A stretch of 64,000 nt of DNA from Pseudomonas sp. R28(2017) (GTDB lineage Bacteria; Pseudomonadota; Gammaproteobacteria; Pseudomonadales; Pseudomonadaceae). Position numbers and translations under genes: made by a program. The notes beneath the pieces were generated by a model. That model saw nothing but the letters and a program-made list of their open reading frames with translations, had not been told where the DNA came from and did no database searches. Positions 1 through 9,101 of this stretch are shown here, piece by piece (position 1 is the first letter of the stretch; each line of letters begins with the position of its first letter). The stretch covers positions 1-64,000 of the forward strand of contig NZ_NEHW01000024.1 of assembly GCF_002112505.1 (NCBI RefSeq), read 5' to 3'.

Positions 1-58
1 GCTAGCAGCTTGCCGTCCACCCCTCTCACCTAACACCTTACCTCCTTCGAAGACACAA

Positions 59-94
59 GCGAGCGCAGCTCGCGATGCGCCGCGCGGGCGGCGC
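59..94 (-). terminator. Two tandem GC hairpins downstream of sdaA
   Basis: Two perfect inverted repeats lie just past the sdaA stop: arms 59-64/68-73 with a 3-nt loop, and arms 77-83/88-94 with a 4-nt loop. No T-run follows in the direction of sdaA, so this is only a possible structured 3' end. The rest of 1-156 shows no gene. Confidence 0.35.
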
Positions 95-156
95 TCGATT
101 TACGCCTCACATCCAATTCAAGGCAGGCACTTGGCCTCTTGCCGGCGCAACGCCCT

Positions 157-1533
157 TCAACATTCGACGAACGCCACCGCCAGGCCTCCGCGCGAGGTTT
201 CCTTGTAGTTGGCATGCATGTCGGCACCGGTATCGCGCATGGTGCGGATCACCCGGTCGAGCGAAATGAAATGCTCACCGTCCCCGCGCAGGGCCATCTG
301 CACGGCGTTGATCGCCTTCACCGCAGCAATCGCGTTGCGCTCGATGCACGGCACCTGGACCAGCCCGCCGACCGGGTCGCAGGTCAGCCCGAGGTTATGC
401 TCCAGGGCAATCTCGGCGGCGTTTTCCAGTTGCGGCGGCGTGGCGCCCAGCACTTCGGCCAAGCCCGCAGCCGCCATCGAGCAGGCTGAACCGACCTCCC
501 CCTGGCAGCCAACTTCGGCACCGGAAATCGACGCATTCTTCTTGCACAGGATGCCGACCGCAGCAGCGGCCAGCAGAAACGCCACCACATCGTCGTCGCA
601 GGCGTTCGGGTTGAACTTCATGTAGTAGTGCAACACGGCCGGGATGATGCCGGCGGCGCCGTTGGTTGGCGCGGTGACCATACGCCCGCCAGCGGCATTC
701 TCTTCGTTGACCGCCAGGGCAAACAGGTTGACCCACTCCATGGCGCTCAAGGTCGAACCGATCACGTTGGGCTGCCCGGCTTCCTGCAGGCTGCGGTGCA
801 GCCGTGCGGCGCGGCGCTTGACGTTGAGCCCGCCGGGCAGGATGCCTTCGTTGCGCAGGCCGTTGTCGACGCAGTCGCGCATCGCCGCCCAGATCCGCAG
901 CAGGCCTTCACGCACCTCGGCTTCCGGGCGCCAGGCGCACTCGTTGGCCATCATCAGCTGGGCCACGCTCAGCTGGTTGGCCTTGCACAGGGCCAATAGC
1001 TCGGCGCCGCTGGAAAACTCGTACGGCAGGTGAACGGCATTGGCCTCAGCCTGCGGTGCGTCGATCTCGCCCTGCTCGACGATGAAGCCACCCCCGATGG
1101 AGTAATAGGTCTGTTGCAGCAGGCTGCCCTGCCCGCCCACGGCCTCCAGGGTCATGGCATTGGGGTGATAAGGCAGGCTTTCGTCCAGCAGCAGCATGTC
1201 GCGGGCATACTGGAACGCCAGCGGATGGCTGCCGTCGAGCATCAGGCACTGCTCCTGCAGCAACTGATGGATGCGCGGTTCGATGGTGGCCGGGTCGATG
1301 CGATCCGGCCACTGCCCCATCAGGCCGAGCAGGCAGGCGCGATCGGTGGCATGGCCTACCCCGGTAGCCGAAAGCGACCCGTACAGGCGCACTTCGATGC
1401 GCTGTACCTGGGCCAACAGGCCTTGCTCACGCAACGCCTGGACAAAGCTCGCCGCTGCCCGCATCGGGCCTACGGTGTGGGAACTGGACGGGCCGATGCC
1501 AATCTTGAAAAGGTCGAAAACACTGATAGCCAT
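157..1533 (-). CDS. sdaA: L-serine dehydratase, iron-sulfur type
   Basis: Single-chain L-serine ammonia-lyase (458 aa) converting L-serine to pyruvate and ammonia in the cytoplasm. The N-terminal beta domain carries the GPSSSHTVGPMRAA motif; the C-terminal alpha domain holds cluster-ligand cysteines at 343, 385 and 396 (contexts VGCQGE, LTCDPV, VPCIER). The last residue is Cys458, in the tail FVEC. In the Legionella enzyme of this family, three internal cysteines plus a C-terminal cysteine bind the 4Fe-4S cluster, and the same layout is visible here. The ATG at 1533 was chosen because it gives the family N-terminus MAISVFDLFKIGIGPSS; the open frame continues upstream but is not family-like. 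It stands alone, divergent from a LysR gene that probably regulates it. Confidence 0.95.
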   Translation of the reverse strand: MAISVFDLFKIGIGPSSSHTVGPMRAAASFVQALREQGLLAQVQRIEVRLYGSLSATGVGHATDRACLLGLMGQWPDRIDPATIEPRIHQLLQEQCLMLDGSHPLAFQYARDMLLLDESLPYHPNAMTLEAVGGQGSLLQQTYYSIGGGFIVEQGEIDAPQAEANAVHLPYEFSSGAELLALCKANQLSVAQLMMANECAWRPEAEVREGLLRIWAAMRDCVDNGLRNEGILPGGLNVKRRAARLHRSLQEAGQPNVIGSTLSAMEWVNLFALAVNEENAAGGRMVTAPTNGAAGIIPAVLHYYMKFNPNACDDDVVAFLLAAAAVGILCKKNASISGAEVGCQGEVGSACSMAAAGLAEVLGATPPQLENAAEIALEHNLGLTCDPVGGLVQVPCIERNAIAAVKAINAVQMALRGDGEHFISLDRVIRTMRDTGADMHANYKETSRGGLAVAFVEC

Positions 1534-1595
1534 GCTAATGCCTGGCCGTGTCGGCGCTGAATGCTGCCGCACGGCTGTCTGAGAAAATTGAACGG

Positions 1596-1615
1596 TATTG
1601 CCAATTTGCGCGATA
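1596..1615. promoter_or_regulatory. Candidate LysR-type operator
   Basis: TATTGC (1596-1601) and GCGATA (1610-1615) form an imperfect inverted repeat (TATYGC with 8-nt spacing) in the 146-bp gap between sdaA and the divergent LysR gene. Position and T-N11-A-like symmetry suit a LysR binding site. This is inference from symmetry only. Confidence 0.3.
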
Positions 1616-1679
1616 CTGCCGCGCTCATCGGCAGATGACCAACGAAACTTCCTAAGCAAGGCTTTAGCGGTACTAAACG

Positions 1680-2624
1680 ATGCGACGGCAACTCAATGGC
1701 CAGATGTTTGTCTGGCTGCATGTCTTTTCCTGTGCGGCGCGGCACCTGTCGTTCACCCGCTGCGCCGAAGAGCTGCACATCACCCCCGGTGCGGTCAGCC
1801 AGCAGATGCGTCAGCTCGAAGAACGCCTGGGCTACAAACTGTTCCTGCGCCGGGCGCGGGGCGTGGAGCTGAGCGCCGAGGGCCAGCGCCTGGCGCAGAC
1901 GGTGACCGAGGCCTATGGCAGCATCGAGGCCGAACTGCTGCGCCTGGACGCCGGGGAAATCCGCGGCACCTTGCGCCTGCGCTCGATCCCGTCGTTCCTG
2001 GCCAAGTGGCTCACCCCACGGCTGCCGCGCTTCCAGCAGCGTTACCCGGACATCGAGCTGCGCCTGGTCGCCGAAGACAGCGCCCAGGCCTTGCACCCTG
2101 GCGACTTCGACCTGGCCATCGACCTCAACGACGGCAGCTACCCCGGCATGCTGTCGACCCCGTTGCTGGACGAACAGATCTTCCCAGTCTGTTCACCCGC
2201 GCTGCTGCGTGGTCGCCCGCCGTTGCATGGCCCGGGCGACCTGGCACATTACCCGCTGCTGCATGACATCACCGCCTGGCGCGGCAGTTCGGAATACGCG
2301 GAGTGGGAATTCTACCTGGAGGGTATCGGCGCCACCGGGCTGGACGTGCGCCGCGGGCATACCTTCAACCGCAACCACCTGACCATCGAAGCGGCGATCG
2401 CCGGTATCGGCGTGGCCATTGCGCGGCGCACGCTGCTCAATGACGAGCTTGAGCGCGGCGCCTTGATCGTGCCGTTCGGCCACCCCATCGCCAACCACAA
2501 GCGCTACATGGTGCACTACCCGCCGGGCGGGTTGAACCAGCCTGGCGCACGCGCGGTGCACGACTGGCTGGTGGAGGAGGCACAAGGCTTTCGCGCCTTG
2601 CACCCGATGGCGCTACCGGCCTGA
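1680..2624 (+). CDS. LysR-family regulator, GcvA-like
   Basis: Transcription factor of 314 aa. Residues about 8-66 are the winged helix-turn-helix (FVWLHVFSCAARHLSFTRCAEEL, then HITPGAVSQQMRQLEERLG), followed by a substrate-binding domain from about residue 95 with the RYPDIELRL and DLAIDL motifs typical of the GcvA/AmpR branch. It is divergent from sdaA, the usual arrangement for a LysR regulator and its target, so control of serine dehydratase is the simplest inference. The start has only a weak Shine-Dalgarno but gives the normal N-terminus. Its stop codon abuts the convergent phosphoethanolamine transferase stop with no gap. Confidence 0.9.
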   Translation: MRRQLNGQMFVWLHVFSCAARHLSFTRCAEELHITPGAVSQQMRQLEERLGYKLFLRRARGVELSAEGQRLAQTVTEAYGSIEAELLRLDAGEIRGTLRLRSIPSFLAKWLTPRLPRFQQRYPDIELRLVAEDSAQALHPGDFDLAIDLNDGSYPGMLSTPLLDEQIFPVCSPALLRGRPPLHGPGDLAHYPLLHDITAWRGSSEYAEWEFYLEGIGATGLDVRRGHTFNRNHLTIEAAIAGIGVAIARRTLLNDELERGALIVPFGHPIANHKRYMVHYPPGGLNQPGARAVHDWLVEEAQGFRALHPMALPA

Positions 2625-4286
2625 TCACTCGGCGGCAATGTGCTTGATGTCGAAATTGAATGACGGCACATAGCCGGTTGCGAGCAGGTGCGGGCACTCC
2701 GAGGGCTTGAAGTCATCGCTGAGCAAGTCCTGCGTGCTGTCATAGCCCGGCATCGATATCCCGGCCATGTTCAGCAACGTATGGGGCAGCGAAGCGATGC
2801 TGACCTGCTGGTCCTCCCGGGCCTTCAACTTCTGCAATTTGCCCGATTGCTCCGCCGAGAGGTTGCCGCTGGACCAGACGAACGCCGAGGTCGACAGGTC
2901 GTATTCATTGCCCATGCCGTGGCCCAGCAGTGCCCGGCTGTCATCCAGCAAGTTCTCGCCATGGTCCGACGAGTAGACCAGCAGCGCTTTTTTCTGGCTG
3001 GCCGCCAGTTGTTGCATGATCGTCGACAGTAGCCAATCGGTGTACAGGATTGAATTGTCGTAATCGGCCGTGACCCGGTCTTTCTGGCTGCCACTGGCAG
3101 GCTTGAACTGGGCAAAGTCACTGGGGAAGCGCCGCGCGTATTCGAAGTGGCTGCCCTTGATATGAATGAAAATCGCCTGCCGATGCCCATTGGCCTTGCC
3201 CAGCACGTTCTGCAACACCGGCATCAACGCACCGTCGTAGCTGCGCTCCAGATACTGGCGATACTGCGCTTCTGCGGCGATCTGCGGAATGATCCCGCCA
3301 AAGCTGTCCACCTCCTGTGAAGACAGCCAGTACGTGTCGTATCCGGCCGCACGGAAAATCCCTACCAACGATTTGTTCGAGGCGATCAGGTCCCAGTCGC
3401 GGATGGGCTCCAGGCTCAGCAGCGAAGGCACGGCAACCGAGGTATAGGGCGCGGTGGTGCACATGCGGTTGAACTTGAACAGCCCCGGCTGCTGGTCGAG
3501 ATGGGGCGTGGTCCTGTTGGGGTAGCCGTACAACGACCAGTTGTGCGGGCGCGACGATTCGCCGATGACGAATACCAGGGTCTCGAGGTCGGCCTGGTCG
3601 GAGATGCGGGTGATCTGCACCTGCGACTCCAGGCGCTGCTTGATATAGCCCTTGGACTCCACATACAAGGTGGCCGTCAGGCCGATCTGCGACAGGTAGC
3701 CGACCGGCGTGCTCTGGTCTTTCGCCACCAGGTCGAGCACGGCCCCCTTGCCCAGCGAGTTGACCTTGACGGTCTTGTAGAAGTAAGCCCCGTAGCCCAG
3801 CAGCAAGCCGCCGACCGCCAGCGCAAGCATGGCCCTGTTGCGGTACAGGCGACGCCCCCGCAGCCCGGCCAGCCCCACTCCGTAGCACAGCACGAACAAG
3901 GCCAGTATGCCGGCGATCGAGCGCCAGTAAGTCGCCAGAAAGTCGGTCGCTTCCTTGTAGTTGGTCAAGGCAATGAACAGGTAGGCCGCCGTCAGGCGCG
4001 AACCGAAGTTCAACACCACGAACAGGTCGATGCTCGCCAGCAGGTAGAAGGGCAACAGCAGCAGATGCACCTTGTACTGATTGGCCGATACGAAGCGGAT
4101 TGCCAGCAGCCACAAGCATGAAATGGCAAAGGTGTACAACACCAGCAAGTCGATCTTCGCGCATTGGCAATCCGCCAACAGCCTGGCGAACAGCGGCGAA
4201 AACAGAAACGCCCATAGCACCAGTGAAGGCCACTCGGTTTTCAACAGCCTGGCGGCACCTGCCCCTCCCGCTGACAAGAAGCTCAT
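2625..4286 (-). CDS. Phosphoethanolamine transferase (EptA/CptA/BcsG-like)
   Basis: Inner-membrane protein of 553 aa with about five N-terminal membrane helices and a periplasmic sulfatase-fold domain. Family residues are visible: Glu243 in VFVIGESSR, candidate nucleophile Thr282 in TTAPYTSVAVPS, His380 in IKGSHFEY, Asp441-His442 in SSDHGEN and His456 in GHGMGNEY. The family moves phosphoethanolamine from phosphatidylethanolamine to lipid A, core sugars or polysaccharide. Here it is the last gene of the minus-strand EPS block, 36 bp after the WcaJ-type gene with its own AGGGGGAG ribosome site, so the EPS or its lipid-linked unit is a plausible acceptor. Lipid A modification cannot be excluded. 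Confidence 0.85.
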   Translation of the reverse strand: MSFLSAGGAGAARLLKTEWPSLVLWAFLFSPLFARLLADCQCAKIDLLVLYTFAISCLWLLAIRFVSANQYKVHLLLLPFYLLASIDLFVVLNFGSRLTAAYLFIALTNYKEATDFLATYWRSIAGILALFVLCYGVGLAGLRGRRLYRNRAMLALAVGGLLLGYGAYFYKTVKVNSLGKGAVLDLVAKDQSTPVGYLSQIGLTATLYVESKGYIKQRLESQVQITRISDQADLETLVFVIGESSRPHNWSLYGYPNRTTPHLDQQPGLFKFNRMCTTAPYTSVAVPSLLSLEPIRDWDLIASNKSLVGIFRAAGYDTYWLSSQEVDSFGGIIPQIAAEAQYRQYLERSYDGALMPVLQNVLGKANGHRQAIFIHIKGSHFEYARRFPSDFAQFKPASGSQKDRVTADYDNSILYTDWLLSTIMQQLAASQKKALLVYSSDHGENLLDDSRALLGHGMGNEYDLSTSAFVWSSGNLSAEQSGKLQKLKAREDQQVSIASLPHTLLNMAGISMPGYDSTQDLLSDDFKPSECPHLLATGYVPSFNFDIKHIAAE

Positions 4287-4322
4287 GCCTGCTCCCCCTG
4301 TACGCCGCGCTGGATTGCAGCG

Positions 4323-5747
4323 TCAATAAGCCTGCTTGCCGGTGAAGGCATTGACCGTTCGCACCAGGATCACGAAGTCGAGCCACAACGACCAGTTGTT
4401 GATGTACTCGATGTCCGAATTGACCCGCTGGATCATCTGCTCGATATCCTTGGTTTCGCCCCGGTACCCGCGCACTTGCGCCAGGCCGGTCATGCCGGGC
4501 TTGATGTTGTGGCGGGCGAAGTAATCGACGATGTCCTGTGAATACAGGGTGTCGTGCTGCAGGGCATGGGGCCGCGGCCCGACCAGCGACATGTCGCCGG
4601 TCAGCACGTTGAACAGTTGCGGCAGCTCATCCAGGCTGGTGCGCCGAATGAAGGCCCCCACCCGGGTCAGCCGCGGGTCATTGCGCTGCGCTTGCTCGAC
4701 CACGCCGTTTTCCGGCTGGTGCACATGCATGCTGCGGAATTTCCAGATGCGGAACGACTCCCCGGTCCAACCCGTGCGGTCCTGGCGGAAGAACACCGGC
4801 CCCGGGCTGTCCAGCTTGATGATCAGCGCGACCGCCAGCAATACCGGCGAGGCGCACAGCAGGATGAGCGCGGCCAGCACACGGTCCTCGAGGTTCTTCA
4901 GGAACAGGCTGGTCCCGGTCAGGGGTGTTTCCGAAAGGGTCAGCACCGGGATCCCGGCAATTTCACGCACGCTGTGGTTGATCAGGCGCAGCGAGAAAAT
5001 GTCCGGCACCCAGTTGACCGCAATGCACTTGTCGAGCAATTTGAGGTACACATCCTGAATGACCGCGGACCCTCCCAGGGGGGTTACCAGGTACACCGTG
5101 CGGATGCCATGCTGGGCAATGATTTCGTCCAGCTCGGCAATGCTGCCCAGCACCGGCAGGCGTTGCTTTGCATCTTGTTGCGCCTCGCGCCCCGAGTCCT
5201 CTTCCTGGTCGACCCAGATGCAGCCCATCACTCGCTCGCCGAACCACGGGTTGTTGCTGATTTTCTGGTACAGGAAGTTGGCCAGGTCGCCATTGCCGAT
5301 GATCAACGCGTTATCCAGCCGGGCATGGGCCGTGAAGCGCTTCTGCAACTCGCGCATGGCCACGTGCAGGAACAGCTGGACGATATAACCGATGACGAAC
5401 AGTTGAACCACCAGCAGGCGTGAATAGGTTTCGCTCTGCTTGGTAAGAAAGGCGATGACCACCAGGAAACAGAAAGTCGCCGACCAGGCCTTGAACAGCC
5501 TGAAGGCCTTGACCGAAAGCCCCACATTGCTGCGGTAGATGGCGTAGTGGTCATAGATGACCGCCAGCGCGCCGATCAGCAGCAGGAGCATGATCACATA
5601 GTCGGAAGTGATGTAGCCGAACTGGTCGTAGATCAGGTACCACGCAACGCTGGTGACGGCAATGCCGTCCAGGCCCGCTTGAACGGCGTTGCTGACGCTA
5701 CTTCTACGCTGGAGCAACGACCGACTGCTTCTGGGTTCGAAAACCAT
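4323..5747 (-). CDS. Undecaprenyl-phosphate sugar-1-phosphate transferase (WcaJ family)
   Basis: Initiating enzyme of EPS synthesis (474 aa): transfers a hexose-1-phosphate, by family usually glucose, to undecaprenyl phosphate. The N-terminal half has about four membrane helices and a CoA-binding-like domain (ALIIGNGDLANF). A re-entrant or membrane helix near residue 285 precedes the catalytic domain with FFRQDRTGW, FRIWKFRSMH, RRTSLDELPQLFNVL and DMSLVGPRPH. Sugar specificity is inferred. A GAGG ribosome site precedes the ATG, and a 184-bp gap with a possible promoter and a 12-bp palindrome separates it from the upstream wecG-like gene. Confidence 0.93.
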   Translation of the reverse strand: MVFEPRSSRSLLQRRSSVSNAVQAGLDGIAVTSVAWYLIYDQFGYITSDYVIMLLLLIGALAVIYDHYAIYRSNVGLSVKAFRLFKAWSATFCFLVVIAFLTKQSETYSRLLVVQLFVIGYIVQLFLHVAMRELQKRFTAHARLDNALIIGNGDLANFLYQKISNNPWFGERVMGCIWVDQEEDSGREAQQDAKQRLPVLGSIAELDEIIAQHGIRTVYLVTPLGGSAVIQDVYLKLLDKCIAVNWVPDIFSLRLINHSVREIAGIPVLTLSETPLTGTSLFLKNLEDRVLAALILLCASPVLLAVALIIKLDSPGPVFFRQDRTGWTGESFRIWKFRSMHVHQPENGVVEQAQRNDPRLTRVGAFIRRTSLDELPQLFNVLTGDMSLVGPRPHALQHDTLYSQDIVDYFARHNIKPGMTGLAQVRGYRGETKDIEQMIQRVNSDIEYINNWSLWLDFVILVRTVNAFTGKQAY

Positions 5748-5814
5748 CGTAAGGCCTCACTGAACTGTGTGTGGCAATTGCCTGACCATCACAACGAAGC
5801 GATGGAAATTCACC

Positions 5815-5865
5815 TCAGGTACCTGAAAAACCTTTGAAATTTTGCAGCTCGGCGCTCAGCGTCAA
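5815..5865 (-). promoter_or_regulatory. Possible promoter with downstream palindrome before wcaJ-like gene
   Basis: On the minus strand a TTGACG -35-like hexamer (5865-5860) is followed after about 16-17 nt by a poor AT-rich -10 (about 5843-5838). Just downstream lies TCAGGTACCTGA (5815-5826), a perfect 12-bp palindrome that would sit at the start of the transcript and could be a repressor site. The rest of 5748-5931 shows a 10-bp palindrome GGCAATTGCC (5773-5782) and no gene. Confidence 0.25.
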
Positions 5866-5931
5866 TTGATATCACTGTAGCAGCACCCTGGGTTTGCTGC
5901 GGGGCAGATCGAGCGCCCCGACAGGCAGCAT

Positions 5932-6693
5932 TCAGCTGCGCCGCTGCACACGCTGCGCGGGCGCCCTGGCATAGACCAACGCGCGCAACAGGAACAGCGG
6001 ATTGCCGAGAACATAGCGTGCGAACAAGCGCCTGGGCTCCTTGAGCAACCTGTACAGCCACTCCCCGTTCAGGCGCCGCACCCAGTGCGGTGCTCGCGTC
6101 ACCTTGCCGCCCAGAAAATCCACGATGGCCCCGCCGCACACGATCAGGCAGGGGCTGTCGAGCGCCGCCAGCCGAGCCGCCAGCTGCTCCTGTTTGGGCA
6201 TCCCCATGCCCAGCACGATCAGCGCGGGCTGGTGTGCCCGGGCGAGCCCGAGGTAAGTGTCGAACTCGGCAAACCCATCGTGCCGTGACACCACCTGCAC
6301 GCCATATCGCGCTTCGCAGCGCTGAGCGGCCTCGGACAGGTACGGCTCCCGCGTGCCCCAGAGCGCCACGCGCTGGCCGCTGAAGGCCGCCAGCAGCTTG
6401 GGGATGAAATCCGTGCCATTCATGTTCAGTCCTGGGGCCAGCCCCAGGCGCCGCAGCAATATCGCCATGCCGGCACCGTCGCGCAGCAATACGTCAGCCG
6501 ATGCCAGTGCCTGGCAGTAATCGGCCTTGCCGGCGACCAGGTTCATGGCATGGGCATTGACGAACCCCAGCACGGTTACCCGCTGCGCTGAACACAGCGA
6601 CGCCAGCAGCCGTTGCTCGTGCGCAGCATCCTCGACCCGGTGCAACTTGCCCATGATCGTCTTCCAGCGTTGCAGCCAGGCCCAATCGCCCAT
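5932..6693 (-). CDS. WecG/TagA/CpsF family glycosyltransferase (GT26)
   Basis: Cytoplasmic-face glycosyltransferase of 253 aa. Motifs seen: VNAHAMNLVAGKADY and ADVLLRDGAGMAILLRRLG in the N-terminal half, NGTDFIPKLL near residue 92, and the C-terminal block LVLGMGMPKQEQLAARL followed by CGGAIVDFLGGKVTRAP. Family members transfer ManNAcA (WecG) or ManNAc (TagA) to a lipid-linked acceptor, so it probably adds an early sugar of the EPS repeat. Its ATG overlaps the upstream stop by one base (TGATG), showing translational coupling. Confidence 0.9.
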   Translation of the reverse strand: MGDWAWLQRWKTIMGKLHRVEDAAHEQRLLASLCSAQRVTVLGFVNAHAMNLVAGKADYCQALASADVLLRDGAGMAILLRRLGLAPGLNMNGTDFIPKLLAAFSGQRVALWGTREPYLSEAAQRCEARYGVQVVSRHDGFAEFDTYLGLARAHQPALIVLGMGMPKQEQLAARLAALDSPCLIVCGGAIVDFLGGKVTRAPHWVRRLNGEWLYRLLKEPRRLFARYVLGNPLFLLRALVYARAPAQRVQRRS

Positions 6694-7880
6694 CAGTTGT
6701 CATCCCGCTTCGAACGCACCCAGTCGACCTGGCGCTTGAGTAGGAACCCCAGGTACAGGGGAATCTTCCTCGCCGCATAGAACGGCGCGTACATCAGTAC
6801 CGAAAACGGGATCAACTCCCGCGCAAAACGCGCCCACGCCAGCAGGACGGCAACGCCCAGCAGGCCCAACGCCAGCGTGGCAAGCCCTGCAGGCAACAGC
6901 GCGCCAAATACCCCGAACGCCAGCCAGCTGACCACGAAAAGCGCCATCAACAGCAACGACAACAAGGCCAGCGGTGGCACCAGCAGGTCCATGGCCATGC
7001 CCAACAGCGGCCAGTTACGCCGCACCAGCGCGCGCCCCAGCAGCTTGGGGCCCTCCGCCAGCACCACCCCCAGGTGCCCATGTTCCCAGCGCTTGCGCTG
7101 GATGCTCAGGCCTTCCTGGCTGGTGGGGAAGTGACTGTTGACGACAGCGTCCGGGCAAAACAGCGGCGGCTTGCCGAGCGCGGCACACTCCAGGCCCAGC
7201 TTCAGGTCCTCGACCAGGTGCCCGGTGGCCAGGTTGACGGCCGACACGTGTTCCCAGGCAAATGCCATGCCCGCGCCCATCAACTGGCAAGGCAGACCCG
7301 CCCGTGCCCAGCCGCGTGGGCGAACCAGGTTCTTCACCCGCCAGGCAAAGGCCGCGACCTGTACCTTCAACCCAGCACCGGCAGGTGCATGCATCAGGTA
7401 CAGCGCTTGCGCGGGCCGGGCGTTGTCGACACAACAGCGCGCCAGCTGCTCAAGCGCACCTGCGCCTACCTGGCAGTCTGCATCAATGATGATCAGGACC
7501 TCGGGGGGTGATTGGCGCAGATGCTGCACCCCGAAGTCCAAGGCGTAACCCTTGCCCCGCCGCTGCTGATCCTGGCGCTCGACCACGTGCGCGCCCGCCG
7601 CGCGGGCCAGGCTCGCGGTCTGGTCCGTGCAGTTGTCGGCCACCACCAGCAGCTGGTCGCCTTCGCGCAATTGCGGCCGGATGCTGGCGAGCGTGGAGGC
7701 GATCAGCGATGCCTCGTTGTGCGCGGGCACCAGCACGGCCACCCGCGCACGCGCACCTTGCCGGGCGACCCGCGTTGGCGCTGGCAGGCAGGCCAGCACC
7801 ACCTGGGTGAACAGCACCAGTGTCGGCAACAGCACCAGCAGTGCCGCCAGCCCCAGCAACCCACTCAACAGGCTCAGCAT
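6693..7880 (-). CDS. Membrane glycosyltransferase family 2
   Basis: GT2 enzyme of 395 aa with an N-terminal membrane helix (residues 1-32), a GT-A catalytic domain with VAVLVPAHNEASLI, the metal-binding IIDADCQ (D-x-D), VEDLKLGL and QRKRW (QxxRW), then three or more C-terminal helices. QxxRW and the multi-helix layout are shared with processive synthases, but this is probably a repeat-unit glycosyltransferase inside a Wzy-type cluster. It overlaps both neighbours (7 bp upstream, 1 bp downstream). Donor and acceptor are unknown. Confidence 0.88.
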   Translation of the reverse strand: MLSLLSGLLGLAALLVLLPTLVLFTQVVLACLPAPTRVARQGARARVAVLVPAHNEASLIASTLASIRPQLREGDQLLVVADNCTDQTASLARAAGAHVVERQDQQRRGKGYALDFGVQHLRQSPPEVLIIIDADCQVGAGALEQLARCCVDNARPAQALYLMHAPAGAGLKVQVAAFAWRVKNLVRPRGWARAGLPCQLMGAGMAFAWEHVSAVNLATGHLVEDLKLGLECAALGKPPLFCPDAVVNSHFPTSQEGLSIQRKRWEHGHLGVVLAEGPKLLGRALVRRNWPLLGMAMDLLVPPLALLSLLLMALFVVSWLAFGVFGALLPAGLATLALGLLGVAVLLAWARFARELIPFSVLMYAPFYAARKIPLYLGFLLKRQVDWVRSKRDDN

Positions 7881-9079
7881 GTCGATGCCTTGAAATGGCC
7901 GACCAACCTGGCCGCCTGCGTATCGATGTCGTGGCGCTCGAGCACGCGCTGGTAAGCCGCCTCGCCCATGCCCTGCAGAGCCGCCACCGGTTGCTGCAGG
8001 CAGTCGAGCATGGCCTCGGTCAACGCCTCGACGGAACCGGCCGGGAACAACCAGCCGTTCTCACCCTGGCGTACCAGTTCGGGAATGCCGGCCACGTAGG
8101 TGGTCAGCACCGGACGACGCAACGCCATGGCCTCCATGATGACCACCGGCAAGCCCTCGGCAAAGCTGGGCAAGACCAGCGCGCGCGCGGCGAGGATTTC
8201 GTCGCGCACCTGCGCGCTGCTGATCCAGCCGGTGATGCGCACCTGCCCCTGCAAGCCGTGCCGGGCGATCAGCGCCTCGATCGGCCCCCGCAACTCGCCA
8301 TCGCCGGCCAACACCAGTTCGAAGGCCACGCCTCGGCTCGCCAGCACCCGCGCGGCCTCGATCAGCAGCAACTGGCCCTTCTGCTCACACAAACGCCCCA
8401 CGCAAACCAGCCTTGGCGCCGTCGGTAGTGCAGGCGCTGCGCCCTCGTGGAAACCGCGCTCCAGGCCACAATGCACCACCTTGACCTTGCCCCAGTGCTC
8501 ATGCGCCACCCAGCGAAACAACTGGCTGCGGCCGAAGGAACTGACGGCGGCAACGAACGCAGCCCGGCGCACCTTTTCGCCCAGGTGCAGGGGCTGCGCC
8601 TTGTCGAACTCCTCAGGCCCATGCACGGTGAAACTGTAGGCGGGCCCACCCAGGGCGTTGGCCAGCATGACCACCTCTGTCGAGTTGGTGCCAAAATGTG
8701 CGTGCACATGTTGCGCAGCGGATGCCTGCAACCACTGCACCACCTGGCACGCCTCAGCCAGGTAGACCAGGTGGTAGGGCCATGGGCGGTCAGCGCGCCA
8801 GCCCTGGCGCAGCGCCAGGCGCAAGGCGGCAAGAAACGCCTTGGGTTGCGCCCGTGCCACCTCCAACAGCGGTTTCAGCAGGCTCCGCACCCCCTCTTGC
8901 AGCACATAGCGGGTCTTGCCCCGTTCTGCCAGGTCTTCGGCGTCGTGCAGTTCGGCATCCCAGCCACGCAAGGCGATACGTTGAACCTCGATGCCCTGGC
9001 GCTCCAGCGCCAGTATTTCGCGGCGGATGAAACTGTGGCTGACCTTGGGATACTGATTGATGAAATAAGCAATGCGCAT
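7874..9079 (-). CDS. Glycosyltransferase family 4 (GT-B)
   Basis: Retaining GT-B glycosyltransferase of 401 aa in the EPS block. The C-terminal domain shows VCVGRLCEQKGQLLLIEAA and the nucleotide-sugar site SFAEGLPVVIMEAMALRRPV. The ATG at 9079 was chosen because it gives MRIAYFINQYPKVSHSFIRRE, the family N-terminus; the open frame continues about 38 codons upstream without family similarity. It overlaps the next GT2 gene by 7 bp. Sugar specificity is not visible. Confidence 0.88.
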   Translation of the reverse strand: MRIAYFINQYPKVSHSFIRREILALERQGIEVQRIALRGWDAELHDAEDLAERGKTRYVLQEGVRSLLKPLLEVARAQPKAFLAALRLALRQGWRADRPWPYHLVYLAEACQVVQWLQASAAQHVHAHFGTNSTEVVMLANALGGPAYSFTVHGPEEFDKAQPLHLGEKVRRAAFVAAVSSFGRSQLFRWVAHEHWGKVKVVHCGLERGFHEGAAPALPTAPRLVCVGRLCEQKGQLLLIEAARVLASRGVAFELVLAGDGELRGPIEALIARHGLQGQVRITGWISSAQVRDEILAARALVLPSFAEGLPVVIMEAMALRRPVLTTYVAGIPELVRQGENGWLFPAGSVEALTEAMLDCLQQPVAALQGMGEAAYQRVLERHDIDTQAARLVGHFKASTC

Positions 9080-9101
9080 AGTGCCCCGAATCTGTGTCCG
9101 T

